Of a DNA stretch of 64,000 bases, positions 1-11,023 are shown piece after piece (within the stretch, counting starts at the first letter, position 1; each line of letters begins with the position of its first letter). Below the pieces are notes generated by a model that made no database searches, was not told where the DNA came from, and was given only the letters and a program-made list of their open reading frames with translations. Source of the stretch: Ustilago trichophora (lineage: Eukaryota > Basidiomycota > Ustilaginomycetes > Ustilaginales > Ustilaginaceae); the NCBI GenBank assembly GCA_900323505.1, contig OOIN01000002.1, positions 558,001 to 622,000 of the forward strand. The letters run 5' to 3'. A program made the position numbers and the translations under genes.

Positions 1-1425
1 CAACTTTTAAAGTCTCAAACAGCTGATAAGGCTGCACATCTTGTCCATTCATGATCCCTCTTACAGTATACAGTTCTGCCAAGCGGCCAACTCCGATCTA
101 GAGCCAGAGCTTTGCCGTTCCGTACGCGATTGAGCGAGTCTCTAAACATGACTCTTTGGATCCTACTTGGGCGTCACGCGGTCAACAATCATGGCAGCAG
201 ACGGAAGCCGCTTGCCCGTCAAAGACAAGCGAAGCTCTCCTCCAATTGATTCCTGTCGAGCAGCGTAAGCGAAAGCATCATTCGTGATTCTCGTCTCGAT
301 GCGATGGACGCCGACCATGCAGTATGGATGTCGCGAATGTACTGTACCAGTCTCTGTATGAGCTTTCAGCTGTCTTTCAAGAAGCCGTCGATCCATTTGA
401 AGCTTCTCTTTCCGCAATGCTCGTGCGGACAAACCAGGTACTGTAACCCATGATTGCACTGATCACGACGTGAAAGAAACTGTTCCCACGGTTCGAGGTT
501 TGCATTGTACCCTTGCCAGACTCCTGGTCGCTACCACAATCTCGCACAGTCGGCAACATCACACCAAACCCTTGTCGGCGAATCAACTTGACCCTTGCAG
601 CCTCTCCGGCCGGCGGAAGCGTGCCTTCACAGCTCGGTCATCAACAGCTCCTGGATCGATATACAGTAGCTATTGCTTATGCAGGTCTGTTCTGTCAACG
701 CCACTTTGGAACCACCACCTTCCACATCGTGGCATGCTTCGACGTCACATCGTGCGTGGGAATGCAGTGCTGTGGGAGGACTCGGCGCAGAGAGAGAGAG
801 AAAAAAAAAACAAAAAAACAAAAAACAAAAAAAGGTACGCCGAAGAATGTAGCGCATGATGGATGTAGTCGTGGATCCTTGCTGCAAGGACTCTTCAAAA
901 TTACCCACACTTGACTGCGATGTCGCCCCGATCTGACTTCTGGGAGCCTCTACTCTGGCTGGCTTTCTCACGCCAAATCATGTATGAGATCGAGGCTGGA
1001 TCGGTCTTGATGCCAGACGGGCAGCTCGGTCCACCGCAGAATAAGTGCTGCTGCTGGTGTAGTAAGCCTCTCTCACGTCTTGCACATGCCTGCAGTTGAT
1101 CGACATCGACGTTTCATGTGGCTTCTGCATAGCAGTCGAGAATGTTGAGGTGTAAACCTCATTGGCTTAACAGTTGAAACATAACTCAAATCGCCAGTCA
1201 GAAACGTAAAGACCCGATATGATGCTGATCGGGTGATGCCTCCACCAGCAAGCCGTCCAGCTTCGCTGTCAGACCCTGAATTGACAGCTGTGGGACAGGA
1301 AGTTCCCTTGCATTCGCTCTCCTATCCTCAATTATCCTTCTCCATCCTCTGAGAAGTCACGGGATCACCACAGAAAGCCCAGTGATTGGGCAAACAGTAG
1401 TCACGATCGTCCAAAAGTCCATCCG
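1..1425. other. Non-coding stretch upstream of the MFS gene
   Basis: No convincing gene is seen. The stretch holds a TTACAGTATACAG word at 61-73 and a purine-rich low-complexity run of GA repeats passing into A tracts at about 788-834. The last part, ending just before 1426, is probably the promoter and leader of the MFS transporter. A minus-strand open frame at 163-459 was considered and rejected because it has no ATG start and no recognisable family. Confidence 0.5.
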
Positions 1426-3591
1426 ATGGACATTCGAACACGGCGCGAAGCCCGCTCAGGGCGCATGGGTCGACACTCATCCTCCGCATCCACATCATGG
1501 CTCATCATCCTCGGCTTCAAGCCCCAAGTGACATGGCGGAACGCGATAGCATTCCTCATCCACTGCTCCGCATCTATCCTCTTCTTGGTCTTCCTGAATG
1601 CCTCTCAGCCCTTCCTGATCCATCAGCTCGAGTCAAACACGAACAAGAAAGGCAGTCACCCATCGAGTAGAGCCGGCTCGCTCAGTGGCTCCCTCATCTT
1701 CTATGATGAGCTGCTCTCCGCATTTGCATCTCTGGTCTGGGGAGCACTCGCCGAGATTGTTGGTTTGGCCGTGGTCACGTCGATTTCTTACCTCTTCATC
1801 GCCATGGGGTTGGTGTCCTACACATTCCCGACGAGGCCATGGCCGGATCTAATTCCAGCTCGACTTGTCTTTGCGATCGGAGGAAGCGGTGCAACAGCCA
1901 TGCTTTCGGGAATCCTGTCCGAATATTCGAGCTCAAGCAAAAAGCAATCACTTGGTATGGGTGCTGAGGTGGCAGTACAGCCAAATTCAGACCAGGATCC
2001 AGAGACCACATCGCAAGGGACATTACGACCGGCTCAGCGTCAACAAGCACGTCGGGACGGAGCCGATGCTGGAGAGACCGAGCCTCTGATTTCCTCCGAA
2101 GAATTTAGAACACAAGGACCTGATCATGCCGGACGGGATAAACTCGGTAAGCGAAGACACGGCCGTGTAGCAGCCATAGCTGGCGTCTTCACAGGACTGG
2201 GTGCACTTGTTGCGGTTTTCGTGCTCGTCCGTCTCCCTCAGAAGATAGCCGAGTACTTTGAGGATCACGACTCAGCCTCTCTTGCATTAGCCACGCACGA
2301 CCATAAGAAAGACGCCGAGGGAGACCTCATGCTGCGCCGTGCCACTGTGGCGACATTCTGGCTCGTCGCGGCTCTGGCGCTCTTGGTAGCAGCTACCACT
2401 GCTGTCGGCCTCAGACAGCGTACCAACACACCACCGCGTCTCAGTGCAGCCGATGCACTCGAACAAAGATCTCAACGGCGCCAGCAGGAAGACTATGGAG
2501 CTTTGCATGACAGTACAATCGCTCTTGCAGAAGATACGCGACAAGCACGCCGTGCCCGTCTGCGTCAACGCATGGAACGCCGTTCACAATCGGCTTGGAC
2601 CAACGTGATTCGTTCCCACGTCCGACATTTCATCAGTGCGTCCATCGGAGGCTTCCGAATGGTTGGACCTGTTCGTTGGTCGGAAGATGCCGAAGAGACG
2701 AAGGCGCAACACCGTTTGGCACTAGAACTGCGTATGGCCTACCTCGGTGGTGCACTGGCCCGAGCTTTCACGATTGGCACCACCGCATTTCTCCCCCTAC
2801 TCGTCACGCATCACTACTACACCTCGGGCATATGTCGGCAGCTACCCTCGCCCAACCCAGACGCGCCTCTGCCCAATGACGAGCTGAAGAAGCTCTGCCG
2901 AAGTGCGTTTACAGCAACTGCGATCTTGGGAGGCACAGCACAGCTGACTGCTTTGCTCGCCTCGCCGCTGATCGGCTTTCTGTGCGATGCGCTGTCGCCG
3001 ACGACGACGATTTCGCTGACCTCGGCACTGGGCGCGGTAGGGTTCTATTTGCTCGGTGTTGGGACGGCTGGCTTTGCTGGGGACAAGCAGACGGGAGAAG
3101 AGGTGCCGGATCCTTTGACCGGTCTGTCGATTGCCGCTGCTGTGCTTGTTGGCTTGGGACAGATCGGAGCCATTGTAGCCAGTTTAGCTGGCTGTGCTCG
3201 AGCAAGAAGTCTGATCGCGGAAGGCGAAGAACATGACTCGAGCTTCTCTCCTCAGACCAACCCTGATGGCGACGAGGCTGATACAGGCTCAGCAGCCGAC
3301 ACCCTCATGCCAGGTCGCGAAGGCAGTTCACGACGACGCCTTTCATCAAGAGCGCAGCGTTCTGGCAACATTGAGGACCTGACAGTGATCGAAGCAGGTC
3401 AAGGCGCAGGCGCGATCGCAGGCGCATACACCTGCACTGGCTCGCTGTCGATTCTTGTCGTCTCCAAACTCGGCGGTTTCCTATTCGACATGTACGTGCC
3501 CAGTCCTTTCTTGCTCATTGGTGGATTCTCTGCTTTTGTCTCACTTTTCGGAGTTGCTGTGGGCCTCACAAAGCGGTTCAAACAAATGTAA
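1426..3591 (+). CDS. Major facilitator superfamily transporter (721 aa)
   Basis: Predicted multi-pass membrane transporter with unknown substrate. The N-terminal part has a first hydrophobic helix around residues 40-65. It is followed by the segment GSLIFYDELLSAFASLVWG and then WPDLIPARLVFAIGGSGATAM, an arrangement I recognise from a widespread uncharacterised fungal MFS family. Two long hydrophilic loops interrupt the membrane core: a central loop with many Arg/Glu residues at about 180-240, and a Ser/Asp-rich loop near 600-650. The last pair of helices follows the stretch EAGQGAGAIAGAYTCTGSLS. The ATG at 1426 starts the only long frame, and no intron is needed. Family assignment at MFS level is secure; the transported compound cannot be read from the sequence. 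The gene stands alone, with a gap of more than 4 kb downstream. Confidence 0.85.
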   Translation: MDIRTRREARSGRMGRHSSSASTSWLIILGFKPQVTWRNAIAFLIHCSASILFLVFLNASQPFLIHQLESNTNKKGSHPSSRAGSLSGSLIFYDELLSAFASLVWGALAEIVGLAVVTSISYLFIAMGLVSYTFPTRPWPDLIPARLVFAIGGSGATAMLSGILSEYSSSSKKQSLGMGAEVAVQPNSDQDPETTSQGTLRPAQRQQARRDGADAGETEPLISSEEFRTQGPDHAGRDKLGKRRHGRVAAIAGVFTGLGALVAVFVLVRLPQKIAEYFEDHDSASLALATHDHKKDAEGDLMLRRATVATFWLVAALALLVAATTAVGLRQRTNTPPRLSAADALEQRSQRRQQEDYGALHDSTIALAEDTRQARRARLRQRMERRSQSAWTNVIRSHVRHFISASIGGFRMVGPVRWSEDAEETKAQHRLALELRMAYLGGALARAFTIGTTAFLPLLVTHHYYTSGICRQLPSPNPDAPLPNDELKKLCRSAFTATAILGGTAQLTALLASPLIGFLCDALSPTTTISLTSALGAVGFYLLGVGTAGFAGDKQTGEEVPDPLTGLSIAAAVLVGLGQIGAIVASLAGCARARSLIAEGEEHDSSFSPQTNPDGDEADTGSAADTLMPGREGSSRRRLSSRAQRSGNIEDLTVIEAGQGAGAIAGAYTCTGSLSILVVSKLGGFLFDMYVPSPFLLIGGFSAFVSLFGVAVGLTKRFKQM

Positions 3592-4340
3592 GTTAGCGGT
3601 CTACAATTACATGATGAGAAAGTATTCGGTTCCGAGCAGTACCGAGACGTGTTGTCCGAGCAAGGCCATGTGTAGTCTACACCGATGCTCGTACGAGCTC
3701 GGAAGTGTCTGTGTGTAGTTAGCCGGTGCGTGTTCGAATCTGAGTACGAAAGATGCAGCATGCCAAAAAGGAGGCACCGGGCAAATCTCGGTGGCGCTTC
3801 TGAAAAACCTTATGCCGGCGCAGCCGTGGGAGTCAAAAATGAGATGAGTTAGGCTCAAAGTTGACCCGCCATGGATTGTATGCTGTTTGTCGCCTCGTGC
3901 GTATACCAGACGGAGAATGATAGGGTTTGATATTGTTCAAGCGTCTACTCTGTACTCAGCGTCCAGGGTCGAGAAAAGCGGGATGGTGTAACGCCACGGG
4001 GGTTTTGCGCGATTCCCGTTGACTTTGTCGACGCCACACTGTTGTATGTATGCTGTATCTGGGGCGGTCAATGGCCGCTGCCGGTGGCTGTAGTGATGGT
4101 AACGACAGCGATGGACGAACCTTGTTTCCAAGATGAATGGTAATTTTTAGGTGATCCGCATGTGGCATTGAAGCGAGCGTCGTGGTTTGAAGCGACACTC
4201 AACTGTCTTTGAAAACGGTCAACCGGGACGAGTGCAGCTGGGCCGCGGGAGCGTATGTGTGAGAGGGGGATCAACGCTGAAAAGGAATGACGACGTCGTG
4301 TGCACGGGTGCGTGAAAAAGGACCGCATTGTGGGGGACGG

Positions 4341-4341
4341 C

Positions 4342-4380
<39 letters not shown>
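4341..4380. repeat. (GT)n(GA)14 compound microsatellite
   Basis: Five or six GT units pass directly into fourteen GA units (4353-4380). It lies in non-coding DNA. Confidence 0.9.
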
Positions 4381-4927
4381 CTCGCGGTCCAGAATCACAG
4401 CCAGGTTTTCACTTCTTGGCATACTAGCGTTGGTTGGGTGGGCAAGTGGGCTTGAAGAAGTTGCTGTCGAAATTGCCGCCGTACGATGCACGTTATTGTT
4501 GCAACTCGATAAAAAGGACCCCGATCGGAGCTCGCATATTGCTCATAATGTTCATTTGTTGAAGGGTGGGTGCGGGAATAGAAAAGCTCTGATTCGACAA
4601 GTCAAAGTCATAGTCAGAGCCAGAGTCTATTTGCGACAACAACGAAAACGACGGCGACAGGTAGTAGTACAGTAACTTTGTGGGCTTTGCTTGGATGGAA
4701 AGCGACCCTCGCACTACTGGATACCAGACTTGCTCTCGAGGAATTTGTGTATGACAACAATCGAAGATGAAGAAAGTTTTTCTTTTATTTCGGTGCAGCT
4801 TGGCGCCCACAATGTAGTATATACAGTATTGTAGACAAAGTGTGAAAAGAATGCCGGATCGATGGTCGTAATTTGTGACTGTGGAAAGCGAAAGAGGGGG
4901 AAGAGTGCTTCCTTTGGTTGCCGCTTT

Positions 4928-4970
4928 GTGTGAGTGAGTGAGTGAGTGTGTGTGTGTGTGTGTGTGTGTA
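4928..4970. repeat. (TGAG)n(TG)n compound microsatellite
   Basis: Four TGAG units run into about twelve TG units and end at a TACAGTAT word (4969-4976). It lies in non-coding DNA. Confidence 0.9.
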
Positions 4971-5706
4971 CAGTATATGAGGGACGCCACTTGGAGAAAG
5001 AGTTCAGGCACAACCAAATTGTCTTCAAAGCCCCTGAGCTTTGACTCCACACAACAAGTGAGGTCGACCAGCAGCACATGCATACGCCGAATAATAACGC
5101 GAGATGGTGGGGGAAGGATACAGCAAGTTGTATGCATCAACAAGATCTCAAGTCATGTCATTATTCAACAACAAGAGCTGTTGCAGCAGAATGTCGGTGG
5201 GCAAGCGAGGTGAGGAAATAGAGGTACAATCTAGAGTGCGTGTGTCTCGGTTAGGTTGCGGTGCGTCTCGATTTGCGATAAGAAACAAGACTCAGCCCAA
5301 GCAACATCATCTTGAAAATTGGCTCGTGTGATCTGATCTAAGCTTTCCGCCGTTGTAGGAGAGGCAGCAGTAGCAACAGGAGGAGGAGCCAGATCAACAT
5401 TGCCGTCATGGTATCGCTACTCTCAAAGAGGAGTGCCGGTGCATGGTTGACAGGAAAGCCGTCGGGAATGCAGCGCAAGGGCGGGAAGGAGCAAAGCGCG
5501 CGGGTGCAGCCATTCGAAATCGAATCAAGAAAAGTTGAAAAGCAGACACCATTGTTTGGCGAATCTCGATCATGTAGGTTCATGCAAGAAGCTGAGATCG
5601 ACTTTTATCTACAAGTGTACGATTGCCGAGGCAATCAATTGCAACTGGAACGCACAAAGTGGAAGCCAGTCAACTGGACGGCAGTGAGACGCGAAATGGT
5701 ATCCTA

Positions 5707-5744
5707 TACAGTACCGTACAGTACAGTACAGTACTGTACTGTAC
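5707..5744. repeat. GTAC-word array with a perfect 24-bp palindrome
   Basis: The sequence consists of overlapping GTACAGTAC and GTACTGTAC words. The final 24 bases (5721-5744) are identical to their reverse complement, so the strand can fold into a perfect hairpin or cruciform. It is the longest member of a family of related palindromic words scattered through the non-coding parts of the window. Confidence 0.85.
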
Positions 5745-7771
5745 AAAGTAGTAAGCGGTGGGCCAAGCTAACCAGCCAAGAACCATGCCCGCCAAAAAAA
5801 GGTGAGATTCAGATACTTTGAAATCGTCGGACTATGAAGACCGCAGCTGTGGTTTGCAAAGCATAGCAGAAATCCACGGTCATCGGCTTCATCCCTAACG
5901 CAACGCAACATCACTTGTGCTTTTCCAGGCTATCGACCACACAGTCCATATACCGAACAGTGTCAGAAGAATGTTCAAGATCACACCGTCCAATGATGAA
6001 ACCAAGAAAAGCCTTGTTTGGAGGTGCGTCAGCTGCCTGGTTCGCTAAGAGGGATTCTGTTCGCGCGTGCGTGCTTTTGACTGCGACATTCCATCTGACT
6101 GTCAGCTGTTTCTTCGGTCCACATCCAAAAAGGGCCAGACTCAGCCCTTTTTTGTATCTGTCCCTCTTTCTCTGTCTCTGCTCTGACTTGGTATCTGTTT
6201 GAAATTTCTAAAATTGCACGACAAGAAGTCTCTTGTGTGCTGAACTGCCTTTTTTTTTCTTTCTCCACTTGGATACGTATCGCAGCTTTAGGTCTGGGAG
6301 GCTGGAGAACCGCCTTTACGGTGCAGGTGCAGTTGCGGGTGCGGGTGCGGATGCTCTGCTTGCTGGCCTTGAGAGTTCATGCTCAAGTGAGCGTTATTTC
6401 GCATAAGTATTGGCATTCTGCGACTCTCCTCTGACTTTGTGTGCTTTTCTCTCGGATCGAATTGCGAACTCAGCCCTCGTTTGCCTTTTTGCCTGCCTTC
6501 TATTCATGTCAGAGGCTTCTTTGTGCTTGTTGGTTGTGATTCTGTAGCAAATCGCTTCTGCAACACTAGGCAGGAGAGTCTGTTCGACCGTGCCAAGAAT
6601 ATATTGACTGCGCCTTGAGAAAACCGGCTAGCGCATCCGTTAGTCACACTACTGTACAGTATCTCAGTTTAGACACCTTTTTTCCCTTTTTTTTTTTTTT
6701 TTTTTTTTTTTCGCAGCGGGCATTGGTCAAGCAATGCCGCGTGAACCCGGTGGACCGACCAAACGCCTAGGCCTGACTCTCTCTTGCACTCTGGCACTCT
6801 TGCACTCTGACTCTGACTCTCTCTGCTGCCTCGCTTCCTCGCCCCGGTTCTGACTGCACTCTCTGCATCAATTCGATCCGACTCTCACAAACTTTCCTCC
6901 TCTTTCCTCTTGCTCCTCCTCTCCTCCACCACCACCGTCACCACCACCAACACCAATACCATCATCTCGTCTTGAGTCACTTCTCCTCCTCTTGCACCTC
7001 TCTTCCGACCCCCCTATCTCCACCATCCTCCCTGCCAACCACCTCTCTGACGTACAGACTCAATTCAATATATCCGGCCCCCGCAATACGCACGCACACA
7101 AACGCACACGGATCCTCACCGCCTCCAATAAATTTCTCTGCATCTTTGTCTGCATCGCATCCGCGCGGGCTTCATCCACATAGCACGCCGCTACTTCCGC
7201 TCCAGCCGCACTTCGAGCACCGTCGCTCTTCATTGCACTTTCTTAGCCTACCTCCCCTCTCCCAGACTTGACTCGTCGTCTGCTTTTGCATACACTGTCA
7301 CACTTTCGAGCGATACCGACGAGAAAATTCTTTTTCCGATCTGAATACGGACTCTTTGGCTCAAACAAAAAACAAAAAAAAAAACAATCCCCAATCTCTC
7401 CTCCGGTTTCTTCAATTACCGCACCTTGCTCATGCAAAGTTCATAGCCCTTGGCAACTTTTTCCAGTTGCTTGCTAGTATCGATCAGAGTTCGCCCCATC
7501 TCTATCCAACTTTCGACTAGCTTTCATCGACCAATCTGCATCACGTTCAAGTTCTGTACCAGCGTGCACGATCGCTTTGCTACTGCCCAGGTCAGGAGCG
7601 GCTCACATTCTGCAACTGCTGGCGCTCGTCGTGCTCTGCCCGGAATCCATCCCTGCAAGTGTGTCCGACGTCCGCGATCTTGTCCAAAGCATCACGAGCC
7701 TTTGTTGACGCCACCGCTGCTATCCTTTAACCAAGGACGACACCATCATCCCTCACGCTCAGCTTCCCGGC

Positions 7772-10700
7772 ATGGCCCAGCAGTCCATCCCGCCCGCTTA
7801 CGGCTCGGCACCCGCCCCCGGCAACCCGCTCTACGTCAACACGCCAAGAGCTATGAAGGAGTACGATCTCGGTGGCTCTCGCCACCCCTCCGCGCCTGCT
7901 GCTGCACCTTGGGATTCTACCTCATCCGACCCTTACGCCCACCGTCACGCCGGATTCCAACACCAAAGACCCATGCCATATCCACCTTTCGAATCGCGTC
8001 ATCCGGCAGACGCAGATTCACTTCGCGCGCCCTCTGTCCACCATCATCACCACGGTCCACAGCATCCTCACTTGCACCATCACCCTTACAATGCTCCCAA
8101 TGCCGGTCCCATGTACGCGTCGTCCTCACGACAAGCCGACATGCATCACAGGCATGTGTCTAGAGCTGCCTGCCTCTCCTGTCGCTCTGCCAAGCGCAAG
8201 TGCGACGGAGTCAAGCCGGTTTGTGGTCCTTGTGCCCTCAGGGGTGTCAAGGATGGCCACCCGCAAGACGATGGCGGTTGTGTCTACGTTGCCAGCAAGC
8301 GTGGCGGTCCTCGCTTCAAAGGAGTAAAGGGTGCCGAGGCAACAAAGCGCAAGCTCGATGAGCGCGAAAAGGGTGGCAAGATCAAGGCTGGCAGAGGCTC
8401 GGATCAGCATAGCCATGATGAACCGCATTCCCAGTCGCCCGACGACCACACGTCTCATCATCTTTCCTCTACAGCCACCACTCCACTCGACGGCGTCAAC
8501 TTACATGCCCATCCTTCCTTCTCTGGATCCAGCAGTGCCCCATTGCATCTGGCAAACCTCGATCTCTCCCGAGGGGGGCCGGACATGCTCGGATCGACCG
8601 TCGTCTCTGCAGAAGGCCTTCCACTTCTGGAAGAGTCCTCGGATGCGTTCTCCTTTGATCGCGAAAGGAATGCACTCACACCTCGCAGCCTCTTCCGCCC
8701 TGATGCAACCGTCGGCGGTGGTCTCTTTGACGATCTTTCCGCCACCAACTTTGAACTCCTCCAGAAGTTGTCGGCCAACCAGGCTTCCGTTGGCCTCTCT
8801 CTCGCCAACTTCTATCACAAGCTCGAAGACCTTCCCAAAGCCGGTGTACTCGCTCCCCTCGCCATGGCCGAGGTGGATGAATTTGGAAGCATCGAGGTCG
8901 ACATGCCCCAGGCCCTCCTCGAGATCGAGACGGCTAACAAGTCAAGTGCTGCCGTCAACTCGGAGCAGCAGGCACGTGCTTTGCTTCAAGACTTTTACGA
9001 GCTTGTCTATCCTGCCTGCCCTGTCATGCTGCCGTCAGGCCACCTCTCGTCTTTGGCCTTCCACCTGTCTGAGGACGAATCTTCGGCACTACTGGCAGCA
9101 ACATCGGCATGCGTTGCTCTCCAACTCCCGCAGACCGAGGCTAAACGCATTGTCAAGGGCAGTCTGCTGTTTCACGATCCCGAAGATCACGAGACCAAGG
9201 CCGAACTCCTGGATCTCGAGCACGCTTCTCGCGAAGAGATTGCCGCATACCACGCCAAGTCGGCTGAGAAGCTGCTCCTCAAGAAGGTGGCTTTGTTGGC
9301 GCGTGCTTCCTCCTTCCCATCCGAGGCGGCGAAAGCGATCGAAGCCACGAAGTTCATGCCCAACAGCCGTGGCCCTGCAGGCAGCGATCTTGAACTGGTT
9401 AGGATCAAGCTTGTCGCGACCCATACGCTTCTAGCTCACTACCACTACGGAACCTCCAACAGCCGCCGCGCCTTCCACCACGCAACCCAGGCTTGGAACC
9501 ATGCCCAAGCGCTCAACCTCGACTCGGGCGAGGGTGTCTCGTCGGCTCCATCCTGGTTCAGCCACGAACAGAAGTGCGAGTGGGCACGACGAGCATACTG
9601 GACCTGCTATGCCGCTGCCACTGTCATGTCGTGCACCGGTGGCTTCAAGCCGCTCTCGGTCACGCGAGACATGCCTTCAGACCTGGGTCTGCTTCCCAAC
9701 CTTCGAGGCGATCGATCCAGCTGGAAGGTGTTGGTTCGCGGTGCTCAGTTCGTGTCAAGATCGTACGCGAGCCTGTACGACCTCGACTCGTACAAGAACC
9801 GACCGGAAAACAAGATGGATAACCCTGCCAACCAGCCCCGCGAAAAGCGACGAAGGTGGGAGATGATCTTTGAGCGCATGCAAAAGGTGGACGCCGACGT
9901 GATGCAGTATGCCCGCTCTGATCCTGTTTGGAGCGACGAGAGCTGCTTTGCACCTACCGTCAGCGTTGGCCTTTCGAGACAGACGATGCAGTTTGAGGAG
10001 GAGAACGAGATTCGTCTCAGTCGCAGTCTGCGTGTTGCGGGCAAGCTGATGACGAGCGGTGCGCTGATCATCCTTCACCGTGCCCAAGCTTTTGCTAACG
10101 CACGCATCTTCGTCGCCCCGACGTGCGGCATTCCTGGTGCTTGCGAAGACAACAGCGACACGGCATCGGACGTTGGAAGTCGCAGGGGAGGACCTGATCG
10201 CTTGTGGCATCGCGAGGCAGAAGGGCTTCCCCCCTCCGGCAAAGCAGCGCAGAGCGACGAGCTCAGCCCGAGTATCGACAACGCCGCCAAAGCCAACCCC
10301 AGCACTAATCGATCGGTGCGATCACGCAGTGCCAGTAGCATGAGCAGCAGTGGTGCCGGCAGCGTTTCCAAGAGCCTGGTCAGCTCTTCATCTTCATCGA
10401 TGGGTCTTGGTCAGATCACATTGACATCATGTGGAATCCCGGCCAGATTCAACGGAGGACCTTTTGAGCCATCCGAATCACTTGACCGATGTCGATACGC
10501 CGCCGGTATTATGTACGCCCAACTGGCCCACATTAACACGAGCACCTTCCGCCACGGCCGCAGGGAATCCATGGCCGAACTTCCGATCGAAGCCACTCAC
10601 GGACGCGAAAACCGCGAGCAGTGGTCCGCTCCTTCGCTCCCACCGTTTTCCGCTTGCTCTCTCGTTTTGGCCGCCTACGTTTTGCTCATGGAGACGCTGC

Positions 10701-11023
10701 ACGCCCAAATCGCCGCAGGCCTCGAAGATGATCTTGACTTTTTCAGTACTGAAGCACTCGACGACAACGACGAAAGCCTCCACCAGCTTTCTCCCATCTT
10801 GCAGCCCGACCCACACAGAACAGCCCACATCCCGCAGCTCGCAGGCAGACAAGCTTACATGCTGGCCATCAAACTTCGCTCTTGCATCCTTCAGATCGAG
10901 TCGGCACTGGAAAAGTTCAGTCGAGCATGGGAAATCGCCAAAGGCTACGCACAGGAGGTCAAATTGCTACTCGAAGTCAACCAGTCTTTGTTCACCGGGA
11001 ATGTGGCGCAGATCAAATCGTAG
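7772..11023 (+). CDS. Zn(II)2Cys6 fungal transcription factor (1083 aa)
   Basis: Predicted nuclear DNA-binding regulator. The N-terminus is His-rich (residues 89-104). It is followed by a Zn2Cys6 cluster with cysteines at 134, 137, 144, 151, 154 and 170: C-x2-C-x6-C-x6-C-x2-C-x15-C. The basic stretch RSAKRKCDG sits between Cys2 and Cys3 as in GAL4-type factors. The last loop is longer than the classical 6-9 residues, and the motif RGGPR follows the cluster, a combination I associate with basidiomycete members. A Lys-rich segment (about 190-215) may be the nuclear localisation signal. The central part (about 400-760) looks like the fungal-specific regulatory domain. A Ser-rich linker lies near 850-880. 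The start ATG at 7772 follows a long pyrimidine-rich leader. The target genes are unknown; the neighbouring acetate transporter is convergent and not obviously a target. Confidence 0.9.
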   Translation: MAQQSIPPAYGSAPAPGNPLYVNTPRAMKEYDLGGSRHPSAPAAAPWDSTSSDPYAHRHAGFQHQRPMPYPPFESRHPADADSLRAPSVHHHHHGPQHPHLHHHPYNAPNAGPMYASSSRQADMHHRHVSRAACLSCRSAKRKCDGVKPVCGPCALRGVKDGHPQDDGGCVYVASKRGGPRFKGVKGAEATKRKLDEREKGGKIKAGRGSDQHSHDEPHSQSPDDHTSHHLSSTATTPLDGVNLHAHPSFSGSSSAPLHLANLDLSRGGPDMLGSTVVSAEGLPLLEESSDAFSFDRERNALTPRSLFRPDATVGGGLFDDLSATNFELLQKLSANQASVGLSLANFYHKLEDLPKAGVLAPLAMAEVDEFGSIEVDMPQALLEIETANKSSAAVNSEQQARALLQDFYELVYPACPVMLPSGHLSSLAFHLSEDESSALLAATSACVALQLPQTEAKRIVKGSLLFHDPEDHETKAELLDLEHASREEIAAYHAKSAEKLLLKKVALLARASSFPSEAAKAIEATKFMPNSRGPAGSDLELVRIKLVATHTLLAHYHYGTSNSRRAFHHATQAWNHAQALNLDSGEGVSSAPSWFSHEQKCEWARRAYWTCYAAATVMSCTGGFKPLSVTRDMPSDLGLLPNLRGDRSSWKVLVRGAQFVSRSYASLYDLDSYKNRPENKMDNPANQPREKRRRWEMIFERMQKVDADVMQYARSDPVWSDESCFAPTVSVGLSRQTMQFEEENEIRLSRSLRVAGKLMTSGALIILHRAQAFANARIFVAPTCGIPGACEDNSDTASDVGSRRGGPDRLWHREAEGLPPSGKAAQSDELSPSIDNAAKANPSTNRSVRSRSASSMSSSGAGSVSKSLVSSSSSSMGLGQITLTSCGIPARFNGGPFEPSESLDRCRYAAGIMYAQLAHINTSTFRHGRRESMAELPIEATHGRENREQWSAPSLPPFSACSLVLAAYVLLMETLHAQIAAGLEDDLDFFSTEALDDNDESLHQLSPILQPDPHRTAHIPQLAGRQAYMLAIKLRSCILQIESALEKFSRAWEIAKGYAQEVKLLLEVNQSLFTGNVAQIKS

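Larger units (their letters stand above)
3592..7771. other. 4.2-kb non-coding region with microsatellites and regulator leader
   Basis: No gene is supported. The region contains a (GT)n(GA)14 tract at 4341-4380, a (TGAG)n(TG)n tract at 4928-4970, a GTAC-based palindrome at 5721-5744, TACTGTACAGTA at 6650-6661 and a 25-nt T run at 6687-6711. From about 6770 to 7060 the plus strand is strongly C/T-rich with repeated CTCT and CACCACCA units. That composition is typical of fungal core promoters and long leaders, so it probably serves the zinc-cluster gene starting at 7772. Confidence 0.6.

Noticed and set aside
163..459. Minus-strand 98-codon open frame with a helical start, possible last exon of a gene
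   Set aside because: No ATG start, no convincing upstream exon or acceptor in phase, and no recognisable family.
3728..3750. GTTCGAATC, resembling a tRNA B box
   Set aside because: No A box at the right distance and no foldable acceptor stem around it.
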